Part shown: positions 1 to 11,697 of the stretch, one piece after another | Layout of the letters: the number at the start of each line of letters is the position of its first letter | How positions within the stretch are numbered: position 1 is the first letter of the stretch | Source of the DNA: Gloeopeniophorella convolvens | Taxonomy: Eukaryota > Basidiomycota > Agaricomycetes > Russulales | Assembly: GCA_022496205.1 (NCBI GenBank) | Contig: WTXD01000048.1 | Location: 142,412 to 206,411, forward strand | Direction: 5' to 3' | DNA: 64,000 nucleotides | Program-made: the position numbers and the translations under genes | Notes under the pieces: generated by a model | The model's database searches: none | What the model saw: the letters and a program-made list of their open reading frames with translations, nothing else | What the model was told of the DNA's origin: nothing

Positions 1-600
1 CGTGCGCTCTAATAGACACGGAACTGAGGGACAAAAACTTCGGGGACAGTGGCTTGACCCCCGGGCATCACAGTTGTACAATGCCATGGTGATCGGTCCA
101 ATAGAAACAAAGATATGGCCCCTGCGGCGAGGCCGCAGTGCGAGCACGCACAAGTCGAAATCCCCGGGCCGCCTGTTGAATGTACGTCGATTCTCGGCAA
201 ACACAGTGTTCGCGCATCGTAAATACATCACTTCAATACTACTTAGGGTCCATAATAAAACCATGTTGATTGGCTGCCGCGCACGCTTGATGCCATGCGC
301 GCACGACACTGACTTTCGCTCGGGTGTGGGGAGAGCTCGCGTACATGCGCTGCGCGCGCGATCCGATCGCAACACCACCGGCCCGGGTCGTAGAGTCAAC
401 ACAACGAAAGACTGTGCACGCGTTTGTCCGCACGCGCGCGCCACGAAACGAAAGTCAAAACGAAAGTCCAATTCCAACGCAAACGCTCTTCGCAGGGCCG
501 CCAACTGGTCCCGAGGCATCGCAGCCGGGAGAATCTGGCCGCGAGAGAGCTACCGTACCATCATGGCCGTCATGTGGAAGAGATGGCTCTGGTGCGCTCG
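1..600. other. Left-edge stretch without a supported gene
   Basis: I see no coding region, RNA gene or repeat that I can support here. Open frames exist on both strands, but none shows a recognisable motif and none fits a spliced model. It lies downstream of the 3' end of the first DUF6535 gene. By analogy with the other units of the array it could be the remains of a convergent 3' spacer, but I could not match it to those spacers. Confidence 0.5.
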
Positions 601-2866
601 CTAGTCCAGCCGAAAGTTGGTCCACGTCGACCGGGGGCACCGTAACGGTTTCGTGCAAGATCGCGGAGACGTCACTTGGGGACGGGGAATCCGGAGGCGT
701 CGTGAGATAGAATAACGGTGAAGTGACTCTGAAAAGTCGATTGATGGTAACACTGGATGGTCTTGGTTGGCGCTGGAAGAGGTTGCGGAATCACTAAGTT
801 GACTACCAGATGCGGAGGAAGGTGAAATGTCCGTGGACGAAGGTGATAGGGTGGAATAATCACGCCGTGTATATGTGGAGGCATGCTGCGGATCGGTACA
901 GAATGAAGGCGTCGTGCGCTCGCCTATCTGAATATGGGTGTCGTGATCCGGGTGCAAGGTACGGAAGAGGTGCCACAGGACCTCTAGGGCTGCCAAGCTG
1001 TTGCTGCGGAGAATATCATTGTGGTCGTGACGATCGTTCATGATTGCCAAAGCGACAATTGAGTTCCAGGTGTCGCAGAATTCGTGCTGGAGCTCCGGTG
1101 ATGTGTTTTTGATCTGGAGAAGCGTAAGCATCACTACTTCATCCTCTTCACTATCACGGATGCAGTGCCCGAATTCGAAAACAGTCCCTCGAATATAGTG
1201 GAGGAGATTTGCGAGTAGCAAGTTGTCACCATGTGAAATATACCGCCGGAGGGTGGGTTCAGGAATAACCAGTTGACGCACCATCACAGGCAACCAGCGC
1301 GCATCAAATCGACCGATTGTTGCAGTGAACTTTGCAATGACAAGACGAAGGTAACGTGCCATATGTGGGTCAGAAGAGTCATGGACTAAAGCTGCCGCTA
1401 GAAGTCCGAAATGTATCATCTTGACTGATAATGGGGAGTGGATGAAAATGTAGTAGTTGAGCATACGCCAGTCGAGCATTGAGCGTTCGGCTTCGAAGGC
1501 CTTCATACATATCGCATTTCTCCGCATTGCTACGCTTTCTGGGACCGTATCGGAAGACGAGCGCTCCATGAACGCCAGGATGAGGCTTCCTAAGTCTGTG
1601 GCGGAAATACCCTGGCCCATCAACACTTCGGTAGGTCGCGGGACTGCCATCGACTCGCAGAAGCCAGGGATGCCAGCAATGAGTCTCTCAAGATCGTGAT
1701 CCTCGTCTAGGGTCAAGATAAACGACTGTATTGCCCTGGCATCGACGTCCGGGGATTGATTTAAGGCTGCCCGCTCAACTTCTTTGCCTATGCCTTGGAA
1801 ACGATTATTCAGATAAACTTTCCAGCGAGTGAATAGGCCCATAAAACCACCACGCGCCACCGGGAAAATATCCCACAGAGGTATCTGCGCGGGGTGGGGA
1901 AATGGCGGTGGTGGGGATGGCCTGTACAAACATTTGATGGTGCGAAACAGCGCCCATTGTGCCCAGGCATCACTAAACCAAAAGAGAGTGGAAAGCGGCG
2001 TGTGGTATGGGGTATTGTGGCGGAATAAAGGAAGCAAGCTGGCAAGAAGATAGAAGCCAGATGATGCAGAGATGCAAGAAACGATCGCCGTGAATACAAC
2101 GACATTGGTCCCGGCGAGGAAGACGGAGAGGCCGACGAAGAATAGAAAGACAGAGACATGAAGAAGGCCCGGCAGAGCCTCGACAACTGATGGGAGATAA
2201 AACTTGTCGACCCCTTCCTTGAGGTAATTGCGGATGCGTACGCGCTTGTGGAGAGGAGATCCCGGCCTCGCAAGTCGAAGGTAGCGGCGCGCCCACTGCT
2301 GCAGCAGTGTCGCCAAGAGTGCGCAGGTAAGACTAATGACGAGACTGAGAAGCCAGAGGACATTGACCCAGACGGCAGATGTAGATGGCGAGAAGTGCGA
2401 AGAGTCGGGGAGGGGAGGAAGGCGGATGGAGGTGGACGTATTGCCACCATCCGCTGCTGAGATCTGGTAGAGGTGTGCAAGATAGATGGCGGAGGTATCC
2501 TGAGAGTTCTGTCTGAGGCTTTGGAGTGATATTCCCAGGAACGTCGCGACAGTGGCTGAGAAAAGACCGGTCTAAGGTAGTGACGATGTGAGTAGGCGGA
2601 CGAATCGTTTTGAAAAACGGGAACGCACGAAGACAAGGATACCATCCGCATCTCCTTTCCAATTTTCTATCATCCTGTCATCGTCTTTCTCGGTCCTCTC
2701 TAGGAAAAATGAGAAGATTTCCCCAGACCCGTCTGTGGGATGGTTCTCTGGCTGAGCTCTGGAGTTGTCATCTGGAAATGTCCGCGTCATGTTCTAGATA
2801 TGGATTGCTGTCGATGTACTAGGGCGAGGGCGACTCACTCTGTCCGGTCGTCGTTGCGTGTGACAT
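601..2866 (-). CDS. DUF6535 membrane protein, copy A1 (intact, divergent)
   Basis: Three exons: 2839-2866, 2629-2771 and 601-2571 (introns of 67 and 57 bp), giving 713 residues with one open frame. Exon 2 carries the acidic segment ending in WKGDADGILVF. Exon 3 opens with TGLFSATVATF, followed by WVNVLWLLSLVISLTCALL and QQWARRYLRLARP, the signature of DUF6535, then further hydrophobic segments to about residue 250. The rest is a soluble helical region with RAIQSFILTLDEDHDLERL and an S/P-rich tail. The start was chosen because exon 1 plus exon 2 brings the frame in phase, and exon 2 is 143 nt as in the paralogues. DUF6535 has no known function; an integral membrane location is inferred from the hydrophobic segments. 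This copy is clearly more diverged from A2-A5 than they are from one another. Confidence 0.85.
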
Positions 2867-3435
2867 CGGAAGCCCTGAGGATGGTAGGAAACTAGATAGA
2901 GGAAGTAGGCGATTCGGAAGGTTAAAGGCAAGCTGTGCATGATGCGTGAATCAACGGGCAAAGTCGAGTCCGAGCTAGTCTCCGTAACAGATTGGCCAAG
3001 TGAAGACAGTTGTTCACATGTACGGTCCGAGCCTTTCCCAGCCTTTCTTCCATATGTAGGTCAGCCGTGGGTGAGCCATACTTAATATGTGCAGCAGGCA
3101 TCGGGCCCATCTCAGTATTCTGTGCCATTGTGTGCACCGCGATAGTAGCGGTGACTTGGCAAGGTATAGTCCTTGTACCAGAACGTGTGTTGGGAGCGAG
3201 GCAGCGCAAGGCCAATGATGAGTCAACGCGGGGCAACGCGGATTCAATCCAGTGTGGGTTCAAGTTGTTCAATCCCGAACTCGCGGCGATCGGAAGCGAT
3301 CCATGTCGACCGCCAACAGTCCGCTCAACTCCCACGCAGCGTACTCTCCCCTCTTTCTTTCTATTCCCGTCCATCGTTGCCAACGACGAACTTCGGAACA
3401 TCATTGCACGCGAACCCCACACCCACTCAGCGTGA
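2867..3435. promoter_or_regulatory. Divergent spacer between DUF6535 A1 and phosphoesterase copy 1
   Basis: This spacer separates two divergently oriented starts. It contains a block near 3170-3215, reading CTTGTACCAGAAC followed by GGGAGCGAGGCAGCGC, that recurs in the same position in the spacers of units 2-5. Units 4 and 5 carry CACGTG in this block. Conservation among otherwise decayed units suggests a shared bidirectional promoter element. That is inference; no TATA box stands out. Confidence 0.5.
3086..3128 (-). pseudogene. Orphan first exon of an A-type DUF6535 gene
   Basis: On the minus strand this segment reads MAQNTEMGPMPAAH, matching the first exon MAQNIEMGTMPAAH of copy A2 (10185-10227). 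Here the expected GTGAGT donor is lost, and the next gene, A1, uses its own different first exon at 2839-2866. The segment is therefore a leftover exon 1 with no matching second exon behind it. Confidence 0.6.
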
Positions 3436-5005
3436 ATGGCGCTGCTAGACACGCGCTGACTCAGAAGCAGCTACCTCATCCGCACCTTCGCGCCCGACCT
3501 GCTCGTTGCCGCACTCCGCTTCGCCTGGGTGGTCCTCACTATCTGTGGCGAGATCGGCGCGTTTTTCTACGCGCTCTCCGGCTGCCGCTGGCCTGCACTC
3601 GCGCTCACCACGTCCGCTCAGGTGCGCCCGCTTCTCTCTCTCTGCGCGCCCCGCCGGCTCACGTTCTCGCACGTAGGACACGATCCATATTTTACTCATC
3701 GCCGACGCGCAGGTCCCCGCGCCATCTTTGGACGGGTGGACGTTCTCCGGCGTGTTTCGCGCGGTGTATATGCGCTGCGTGTGGGCGATGACGCGCCGTT
3801 TGCGTCCGCAGATGGTGCTCTTCCTCGAGGACATGCTCACGCACGGGCGCGCGATCGAGCCGGATGAAGAGTACGTGCGCAAGCTATGGCTATCGCCTTC
3901 CAGTACGCGCCGCCTGTCTGAGCGTTTCCTGCCCACAGGTTCGTGCGGTACGTGCAACACTTTCACGAGCTTTTCCCAGTCGACGCTGGGATCGACGTGC
4001 GGTACATCCCAGGAAACGCGGACGTCGGGTGCGCCTCCCCCCTGAACTTCCAATGTTATTATCCTGACTATAATCGTGCACCAGCCTCGGCGTATCGAAT
4101 GCGTTCACCAAACACGTCCGGCAGCGCTACGAGCGCCGCTTTGGGCGCGTGAACCAGCACCTGTCAGTAGCAAACCATTCGCTGGTCCTGCTCGACGCGC
4201 CCGGGATCGTCGACGAGGACTACAACCGCGTAGGGCACAGCACGTCGTTCGAGGAGTGGATCCCGATGCGCGACGGGGCGATCGAGTTTGTCAAAGGTCT
4301 CGCTGCAGGTGCGTTCTACCGCCGTGTCGCGCAGCCCGCCGCTCATCCGCCGCAGACGGGCAGCAGGATCCGGTGATCCTGTTTAGTCACATCCCGCTGC
4401 ACCGCGCCGAGTCGAAGGGGTGCGGGCCGCTGCGCGAGCGCGGGACGATCCATCGCGGCGTCGGGCACAGGTGGCAGAAGACGCTCGGGAAGCAGACGTC
4501 GTCGTTCCTGCTCGAGAGCTTGCGCCCTGTGGCGATCTTCAGGTACGCCAGTACCATCCATCCCCATGCTCACCCACCGACGCCCCCGCAGCGCCGACGA
4601 CAGGGACTACTGCGACGTGACGCACGCGCTTCCCGCCGTCGACGGGCGCACGACCGCCGTTCACGAAACCACAGTCAAGTCCTACTCACCCGCGCGGCAC
4701 ATCTCACAACCAAGCCTGCACCTCCTCGCGCTCTCCTCCACCGGCACGCACGCCCACGCACCATGTGCGCTCCCTCGCGCATCAGGCACGCCCACACGGC
4801 TATACGTCCCCGCAACCTGCCCGACAATCCTCCTGCTCCTCCTCGCGCACCCGCGCCGCACCACGCCGCGACTGCCGCGCGCCTGCGCCTCGCGACCGCC
4901 TCGCCCCTGCCCTCGCACGCGGACCTCGCCGCGCCCGCCGCGCCGTCGCCCTACTCCGCCTCGTCCGCCTACTCGTACTCGTACGCATAATCCAACACGC
5001 CCCTG
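3436..5005 (+). pseudogene. Ted1/Cdc1-like phosphoesterase, unit 1 (broken)
   Basis: All six exons of the intact copy at 29188-31173 can be recognised in order: the N-terminal membrane segment, ILLIADAQV, RYIPGNADVG, LFSHIPLHR and SADDRDYCDVTH. Codon 8 is TGA where the intact copy has an arginine codon, and no nearby in-frame start could replace the first ATG. The metal-site motif GDML reads EDML here. The C-terminal third shifts frame after the second membrane segment (around 4850). The splice sites are largely preserved, so the loss looks fairly recent. Confidence 0.8.
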
Positions 5006-5024
5006 CGGGCCACGGCACCTTGTA

Positions 5025-5373
5025 CGGGCCGCTCTGGGCCGCCACGAGCGCGGGACGTGAGGGGACGCGTCTGGACGCGTACGATTCACACGCGCCAGCC
5101 ACGCCTGGCAGGAATAGACATCGCAGTTCCTATTCGAGAGCCTGCGGCCTGCCTCCATCTTCAGGCATCTCCACGTTACCCCAGGCACTTCCACCCCCAC
5201 CCGACGTCCGGCGGGCTCGTAGTGCCAACGACAAGGACAACTACAATGTGACGCATGCACCGCCCATCGCCGAGGAGCGTGCGACCACGACTCACGAGGT
5301 CATGGTCAAATCGTACTCACCCACGCGGCGCGTTGTGCCCCACACAGTACGTGTCGCACTGCTCTTCTTTTGA
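5025..5373 (+). pseudogene. Second, partial phosphoesterase tail in unit 1
   Basis: Downstream of the unit 1 phosphoesterase is a second, more diverged copy of its exon 5-6 region. It encodes a segment like FLFESLRPASIF, then an intron-like stretch, then SANDKDNYNVTHAPPIAEE and VMVKSYSPTR. It aligns with the end of exon 5 and the start of exon 6 of the intact gene and has no upstream exons. A similar partial copy sits at the same place in unit 4 (22480-22760). Confidence 0.65.
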
Positions 5374-5694
5374 GATCCGCCCACGTGATGCTGTGGGTCA
5401 GGGCGTCATAGGGCTTCATCCAAGTTTAGATACGGACCTGTGGTCCGGGAGGTGTGCGGGAATGGCGTACGAGGCGGTCTGGAGTCAGACGGGAGGGGCT
5501 AGCGCGCGAACGCCCGTGGGCCCGAAGTGGGAGCTATCGAATGTATTGAGCCTGGATTCGTGGATAGGATATGTACCTTATGTACTAGCAATTCGCTGGC
5601 CTGTAAGTATAGGCCGCATGCTGGTCGTGGACACTTATCGAAGACGCGTCGCGCCAGGATAGCATGGCGCTGGATGGCGAGGGCCGTGCGCCCA
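5374..5694. other. Spacer in unit 1 without a gene
   Basis: Sequence between the phosphoesterase remnant and the MITE at 5695. It resembles the corresponding stretch of units 3 and 4 but holds no open frame I can support. Confidence 0.4.
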
Positions 5695-5983
5695 CACTGC
5701 CCGCACGCCAGAATACCTACCGGGAAAAAACCGTGAAAATCGTTGACGCGGCTGACTCATCCGGTTACAATACATACTTGGGAAGGATCCTATGAGAAAA
5801 GTTTAAATCTGGTGCAAAAAAGCCGTCAAGATTTCAAATCCATAGCTAAAAACAGGTCACGTTGTGAACATTTTTAGACTCCAGGACGGCTCCCTGCCCA
5901 GCAGATTCCCGTATACGTATGAAGCAGCCATTCCGGAAATTCTCATTTTTTTTTCCGGTAGGTATTCTGGCGCGCGGGCAGTG
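5695..5983. mobile_element. 289-bp MITE with CACTG...CAGTG termini
   Basis: The two ends are inverted repeats of about 37 bp: CACTGCCCGCACGCCAGAAT and onward on the left matches the reverse complement of the right end, up to a short A-run on each side. The interior is AT-rich with no coding potential. Units 3 and 4 lack it: in unit 3 the flanks run together near 15960-15975 (CCCATTGATTGG). No clean target-site duplication can be read, so the superfamily is left open. Confidence 0.7.
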
Positions 5984-6225
5984 GGCCATTGATTGGCCAG
6001 AACGGTGTGCACGTGATGCCAGAGTCCGCAAATTCCGTGCGCAGCTGGCCGCTTCATGATCAACACACTGGCAATGGAACAACTCTCCGAGCGCCGTTGC
6101 ATCCCGTTTGCCTTCCGGCCCCTCGCTGCAAATCTATCTCACAAATCAACGTGGACCTGCCTTGAGGCTTCCTCCCCATCATCACACCTTCAACCCCTGC
6201 CTTTGAAATTTGACTGGAACCCGCA

Positions 6226-7290
6226 ATGTCGCTGTAGCAGACGGGAGATGGGCAGATGCTCCCTACATCTGCCGGGACAGGTTAGTCTCCTTTTTCTGCC
6301 TCATAACTCCAGTTAATGGGTCCCTCGTCGTAGATACCGACGGCAATGCCGCTGTACCGCCATCTGGCGCCCCTGGCGCTCCTGCGTTCAACCAACAAGT
6401 GAGCAACTTCGTGCATGGGTCCGGGCCTATCTACACCATGTATCTTGAGAAGGCTGAAAAGGAGGAAGAAAAGATGGCTGAGAGCTGTAGAGGCGACGTA
6501 GACGGCATCCTCGTATTCGTGCGTCCGCATGCGCCTCTTCGCACACTACTACATCTCATGACTATTCTCCTACCTGGACTGGTCTTTTCTCTGCTACCGT
6601 TGCAACATTCGTCGAGATTGTACTTCAGAGTCTCACCCGGAACTCTCAGAATACCTCGGCCCTCTACCTTGCATGCCCCCACCCACTCTTGGCGCGAGCG
6701 TAATGTCCCATCACCCTTCCTCCCCTTCTCCCCGTCACCGTCCGCCATCTGGGTCAACATCCCCTTGTTTCTCAGCCTTGTCGTCGGACTCACATGCGCG
6801 CCCCTCGCAATGATACTCCAACAGTGGGTGTGCCGATATCTCCGGCTGACAAGACCACCAAAAGTCCCGCACAAGCGTGCGCGGATCCGCGCGTCCCTCA
6901 GAGTCGACAAACTTTATATCCCCGTAGTCGTCGAAACGTTGCCAGGACTACCCCATGTCCCCGCTTCCCTTCCCTTGCTGGCTCTGCCATGCTCTTGCGT
7001 CACGACAGTCCCTACTACACACCGCTTTTGGCGCTTGCCTGGTGTTGCATCACGATGGCCGAAGGGATCGCTGCACGTCTTCGAAACAGTTCTATGACTC
7101 TACGCTCATCCGTCATGACCTTTCCCAGTCATGCAAACCAATACTCATCTGCATTGGCGGGCTCTCGTACGCACTCCGAACCCTCGCTCCCAGGCCACGA
7201 CGGCGCCACCGCACTCGATCTCATAAGTATCGCCTACAGTTTCCGATCTTTTGCCGTACTTGATGATTCAGCGACCTGTCTAAGCTATCA
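6226..7290 (+). pseudogene. DUF6535 copy B1 (broken)
   Basis: Plus-strand DUF6535 relic. Exon 1 starts ATGTCGCTG and is followed at once by TAG, where copy B4 has TTG. Exon 2 still reads GSGPIYTMYLEKAEK and DVDGILVF. Exon 3 retains SAIWVNIPLFLSLVVGLTCA and LQQWVCRYLRLTRP, then the frame breaks, and the central soluble region is missing before a conserved 3' tail. It is related to the intact gene at 54078-56570 and lies in the same orientation as the phosphoesterase copy before it. Confidence 0.8.
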
Positions 7291-7299
7291 AGTTGGTTG

Positions 7300-7756
7300 A
7301 TACGTATGTTTTCCCTTACGCGCGCGGGGTTTTTTTTCGGACCCCAATATATTTGTACTTGTCGCGATCCGGAGAACCCACGGCAGAGCGTAGTGGGCTT
7401 CGCGCTCACCCAGTCGTATGAATGATTGAGTTGAGCTTTGGACGATACGTAAATTGTAGCACTCGGGACCGAACCATATATTCGCTACGTCGAACGGAAA
7501 TATTTGCTTATAGTTTGTGAGATCGGAAAGTGATAGTGGGCATTTCTCTTTTGTTATTGGAGCCGTACATCGGAGCCAGTACAACTATAGCTGGAAGATA
7601 ACATGAATCGAAAAGAAACAAAGGTATCATACATTCACTTCAACATATCAGGGACCCCAGCGGCTAGGGTCAGGGAGGCGCGCCAGCCCATGAGAAACTG
7701 AACGGCGGCCAGCCCGAGCACTTTCACCTGCACCATCAATCAGATTGTGGAGAAAC
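7300..7756. other. Convergent 3' spacer between B1 and A2
   Basis: This spacer recurs between the B and A copies of each unit (11698-12188, 17761-18257, 25994-26486). Shared landmarks are a block around CTGTCGCGATCCGGA, a CATCGAAC-type block, and GTACAACTATAGCTGGAAG before the 3' end of the A gene. It separates two convergent 3' ends, so it probably holds both 3' UTRs. I see no gene in it. Confidence 0.6.
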
Positions 7757-10227
7757 CTAAGCGCTGGGATGCGACAGGATCCCTGTGGCCGTGTCAGGAG
7801 AAGGGTTTGGTGCTCTGGCTAGTCCAGAGGCGTCTTGGCTTCTGTGGAGCAGTGATGTCGTAAACGACTCCGCATGCTGGACCGGTACCGTGGATGGTGC
7901 AATGGGTGAGGATAAATGTGATGACCTTACGGCATTGTCTGACGCATGGAACGGAGTTGACGTGTCCACCACGGGTGCACCGGAACCTAGTGAGGCGGGG
8001 CCAATCAAAAGTGTTGCAGGAAGCTCGCGTGGGGTCAATGGGGAGGAGACCGAGGGGGTCGCGGGCTGAGAAGACGGTGTAGCTTGAGCGTTGGTAGTGC
8101 CTTCATCGGATGGCAGCGAGGTGGCATTGGATGCGGATGAAGAAGGGCACTTTCTGCGCGAGGGATGCGATTGATGGTCATGAGTATCATGGCGTTGCAT
8201 CCGCGCGGCATGGCACGTGGAGTCTGGGCATGAAGGAAGAGCGGGTAAAGTGTCGGGCAGCTCCACCACATCGAGGGGCGCAGTTATCCGTAAATTGAAG
8301 GGAAAAGCCAGTTCTGGGTGCAATGAAACGAAGAGGCGGCGCATGAATGCAAGGACTTCAAGGCTGGTCCGGCGACGATAGTCGCTTTCGCTCGAACCGC
8401 CGAACTGCCTTTTTGCCAAGTCTACGACGCCATTCCAGACCTTGCAGAACTGCTGCTGCAGCTCGGGCAGTGTGTCCCCCATGAGAATAGACTTGTTCTC
8501 CGTGACAAGCTCAAGGTTTGTGCGCCCGATGGAGTGTGGTGAAGCAAAGAGGCTGCGGCGTACAAAGTATAGGAGATTCGCGAGCAGCAGGCTGTTACCG
8601 TGGGAAATGTACCGCCGAAGGGTGTCTTCAGTGGCGTCAAACTGGCGCATCATGACAGGGAACCAGCGCTCATCGGACCGGCCAATGGACGCAGTAAACA
8701 AGGCAGTGATGTACTAAGCGTCAGCAGCGATATCCCCGTCGTTGGCGTTGTCGGCAAGGATACTGGCCACAACTCCGAAGTTGATCCACTTGTGGTTTGA
8801 GTAAGTTTCGCTGGAAAAGTGTGGAAGAAGCGTGACCCAGGAAGGAATAAGGCCTCCAACCTCAAAGGCCTTGACACATATAGCACTCCTCCGCATCGCT
8901 ATGTCTTCCGGTATGATATCGGAAGACAACGAACGTTCCATGAACTCTATGATCATATCAGCGAGTTCTGTGGCAGAAATGCCCTGCCCCACCAGAACCT
9001 GAGACGGATCTGTGATTGCCATTGAACGATAGAAGCCAGGGATGCCGGCAACAAGTCGCTCGATCTCGTGGTCCTCGTCGAGAGTGGAAATGAACGCCTG
9101 GATCGCCCTGGCATCGATCTCCCAAGGCTGTTGTAGGGCGGCACATTTTATCTCTTTGATTATGCCATACGAACGGTGACCGAGGCGCCTTTTCCAGCGA
9201 ATGAAAAAGGCCGTAAAACCTCCTTGTTCCATTACTTGATTGTACCAGTAATCCAACATATCCGCCGAGGTCCATGACCGTGGCGGCGCGGGCAGCTTGT
9301 AAAAGCAGGTGAAAATACTGAATACCACTCGCTGGACCCCAACGTCGCATAACCACAGCACAGTGGAGAGCGGCGTGTGGAAGGGACTGTCATGGCGGAT
9401 GAGGGGGATTAGGCTAGCGAACAGATACAAGCCGGCGGATACAGAGATGCACGAAAGGGTTGTCTTGAAAACGATGTTGTTGATGCCGACGAGGAAGACC
9501 AAGAGACCGGCAAAGAAGAGGAACACAGAGGCATGGAGTAGGCCAGGTAGCGCCTCGATGACCGATGGGAGGTAGAACTTGTCCATGCCTTGCTTGAGGT
9601 AGTTCCGGATGCGTGCGCGCTTGTGGGGAACATGAGCCGGCCTGGTGAGTCGAAGGTACCGTCGCGCCCATTGCTGCAGCAATGTTGCGAGGAGTGCACA
9701 GGTGAGACTGATGACGAGACTGAGGAACCACAGGACATTGACCCAGATGGCAGACGCGGACGGCGAGAAGGAGGAGGGATCTGGGAGAGGAGGGAGGGGG
9801 ATGGAGGCGCTGCCATTGTCTGCGACCTGGAGCTGGTAGAGACGGGCGAGGTAGAAGGCGGATGTATCTTGGGAGTTTTGAGTCAGATTCTGAAGCGATA
9901 TTCCTAGGAAAGTTGCAACGGTTGCAGAGAAAAGACCGGTCTGGTGGAGGAATAAGCTATAGAGGTATTCGACAACGGCGAGAACGTACGAAAACAAGGA
10001 TTCCATCGGCGTCGCCCTTCCAGTTCCCGTCATCTTGTCATCGTCTTTCTCGGCTCTCTCGAGGAAGAATGAGAAGATTGCTCCGGATCCATCAGTGAAG
10101 TTAGTTTCTGGTTGTACTCTGCCGGGAACATCTGAGGCACTATAGTGAGCTTATGTAGGCTAGCCGAGAGTGAACGGTACTCACTGTGTGCAGCAGGCAT
10201 CGTGCCCATCTCGATATTCTGCGCCAT
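7757..10227 (-). pseudogene. DUF6535 copy A2 (one frameshift, one stop)
   Basis: Three-exon layout as in A3 and A5: exon 1 10185-10227 (MAQNIEMGTMPAAH), exon 2 up to 10131, and exon 3 opening with TGLFSATVATF. Two lesions are visible. Near 10025 one base is missing from the segment coding for the TENWKGDADG equivalent, which shifts the frame before the second splice donor. At about 8714 a TAG replaces the CAG of A3 (A3 reads AQHITAIFTASIG). The frame then stays open to the normal stop at 7757. Only two point lesions in about 750 codons indicates recent inactivation. Confidence 0.85.
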
Positions 10228-10451
10228 TATGTGCCCTGCAAGAGTGGTGTTACTTGGAAAGGCGCAGTCCTTGTACCAGGACACGTATCGGTGGGAGCGA
10301 GGCAGCGCAAGGAACGCGGCGTGGGTTTGTTCCCGGACTCAGCGGCGGAGCGAAATCGCGGTGCATAGGTGCACACTCGTCCTTCTTGCATCCACCGCCA
10401 GGGACGACTTCGGAACCTCGCAGAATACGAACCAGCAACCGCCCAGCCTGA

Positions 10452-11206
10452 ATGGCGCTCCTCGACACGCGCAGACTCAGGAGCGGCCGCCTCGATCGTG
10501 CGCACTTTCGCGCCCGACCTGCTCGTCGTCGCGCTCCGCTTCGCCTGAGTGGTCCTAATCATCTGGGGCGAAATCGGCGTACTCTTCTACGCGCTCTCCG
10601 GCTGCCGCTCCCAGCCCGTGCCCGCGCTCACGACGTCCGCCCAGGTGCGCACGCTCCACTCCTCTTCGCGAGCCCCGCCGGCTTACATTCTCGCATGCAG
10701 GACACGACTCGCATCTTACTTATTGCCGGCGCGCAGGTCTCCGCGCCGCCTCTGGACGGGCAGACGCTCCCCAGCGTGTTTTGTGCGATGTGTATACGCC
10801 GCGCGTGGGTGATGACGCGTCGTCTGCGCCCTTAGACGGTGTTCTTTCTCGGGGACATGCTCACGGCACACGGGCACGCGATCGGGTCGGACGAAGAGTG
10901 AGTTCGCAGTTCTGTTCTTTACCTGCACGTCATCTTTTCCGAACGCGTCTCACCCGCAGATTCGCGTCATTTTCACGGCTTCTTCCCACTCGATGCCGGA
11001 GTCGAGGTGCGATACATCCCAAGAAACGCGGATGTCGGGTGCGTCTGTCCTCTGCTCTTCCAATCGCGCTATCCTGACATGAACATACACCAGCCCCGGC
11101 GTGTCGAACGCGTTCAGCAAGCACGTCCGCCAGCGCTACGAGCGCCATTTTGGGCGCGTGAACCAGCACCTGTCGGTAACGAAGCGCTCGCTGGTGCTGC
11201 TCGACA
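10452..11206 (+). pseudogene. Ted1/Cdc1-like phosphoesterase, unit 2 (truncated)
   Basis: It starts MALLDTRRLRSGRL like the intact copy, then a 4-bp insertion near 10494 shifts the frame. The segment before the GDML motif carries TAG (CCTTAGACG, where the intact copy has CCGCAGATG). Homology runs through exon 4 and stops abruptly inside the codons for LVLLD near 11206, where sequence matching the 3' end of a B gene begins. Exons 5 and 6 are absent. Confidence 0.8.
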
Positions 11207-11697
11207 TGCCCTAACTCGGAATACCATCGCTCACGGCCCTGTCCGGACCCCGGGCGCCTGACCCCAACGGCGAACATCCTCCCGTCTATGGTAACTCCGC
11301 CCCGCGATAGACATGGCAGGCGAGGATCTTTCCCAGAACCGAGGCCCTCCCGATCCCTCTTCCACCAGAGTCCCAGCTCGACGTCACGACGCCTTCCGCC
11401 GACCTCACTCATAATCGTGATGTTTCGTTGTTTAGAGGCCTTCCACAGACTTTGCCCTGGTCGAGAGACCCTACACCTCCTCCGAACAGTTCTGTGGCTC
11501 CCTGCCCATCTGACGCGACCCTTCCCGGCCATGCGAGCCAATACTCATCTGCATCAGCAGACCCTCATGCGTATTCTGAACCCCCGCTCCCAGGCCGCGA
11601 CGACGCCACCGCTCTCGATTTCATTCCCGCCCACAGCTCCCGATATTCTATCGTACATGATGATTTATGGCTGCCCGTCTGAGCTACCGAGCTACTG
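11207..11697 (+). pseudogene. 3' tail of DUF6535 copy B2
   Basis: This is only the C-terminal coding tail and 3' end of a B-type gene. It matches 25514-25993 of B4 closely (CCCTAACTCGGAA, then the S/P-rich tail ending SSRYSIVHDDLW). It lacks exons 1-2 and the membrane domain. Its left end is fused to the truncated phosphoesterase, which explains why unit 2 is only about 4 kb long. Confidence 0.75.
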
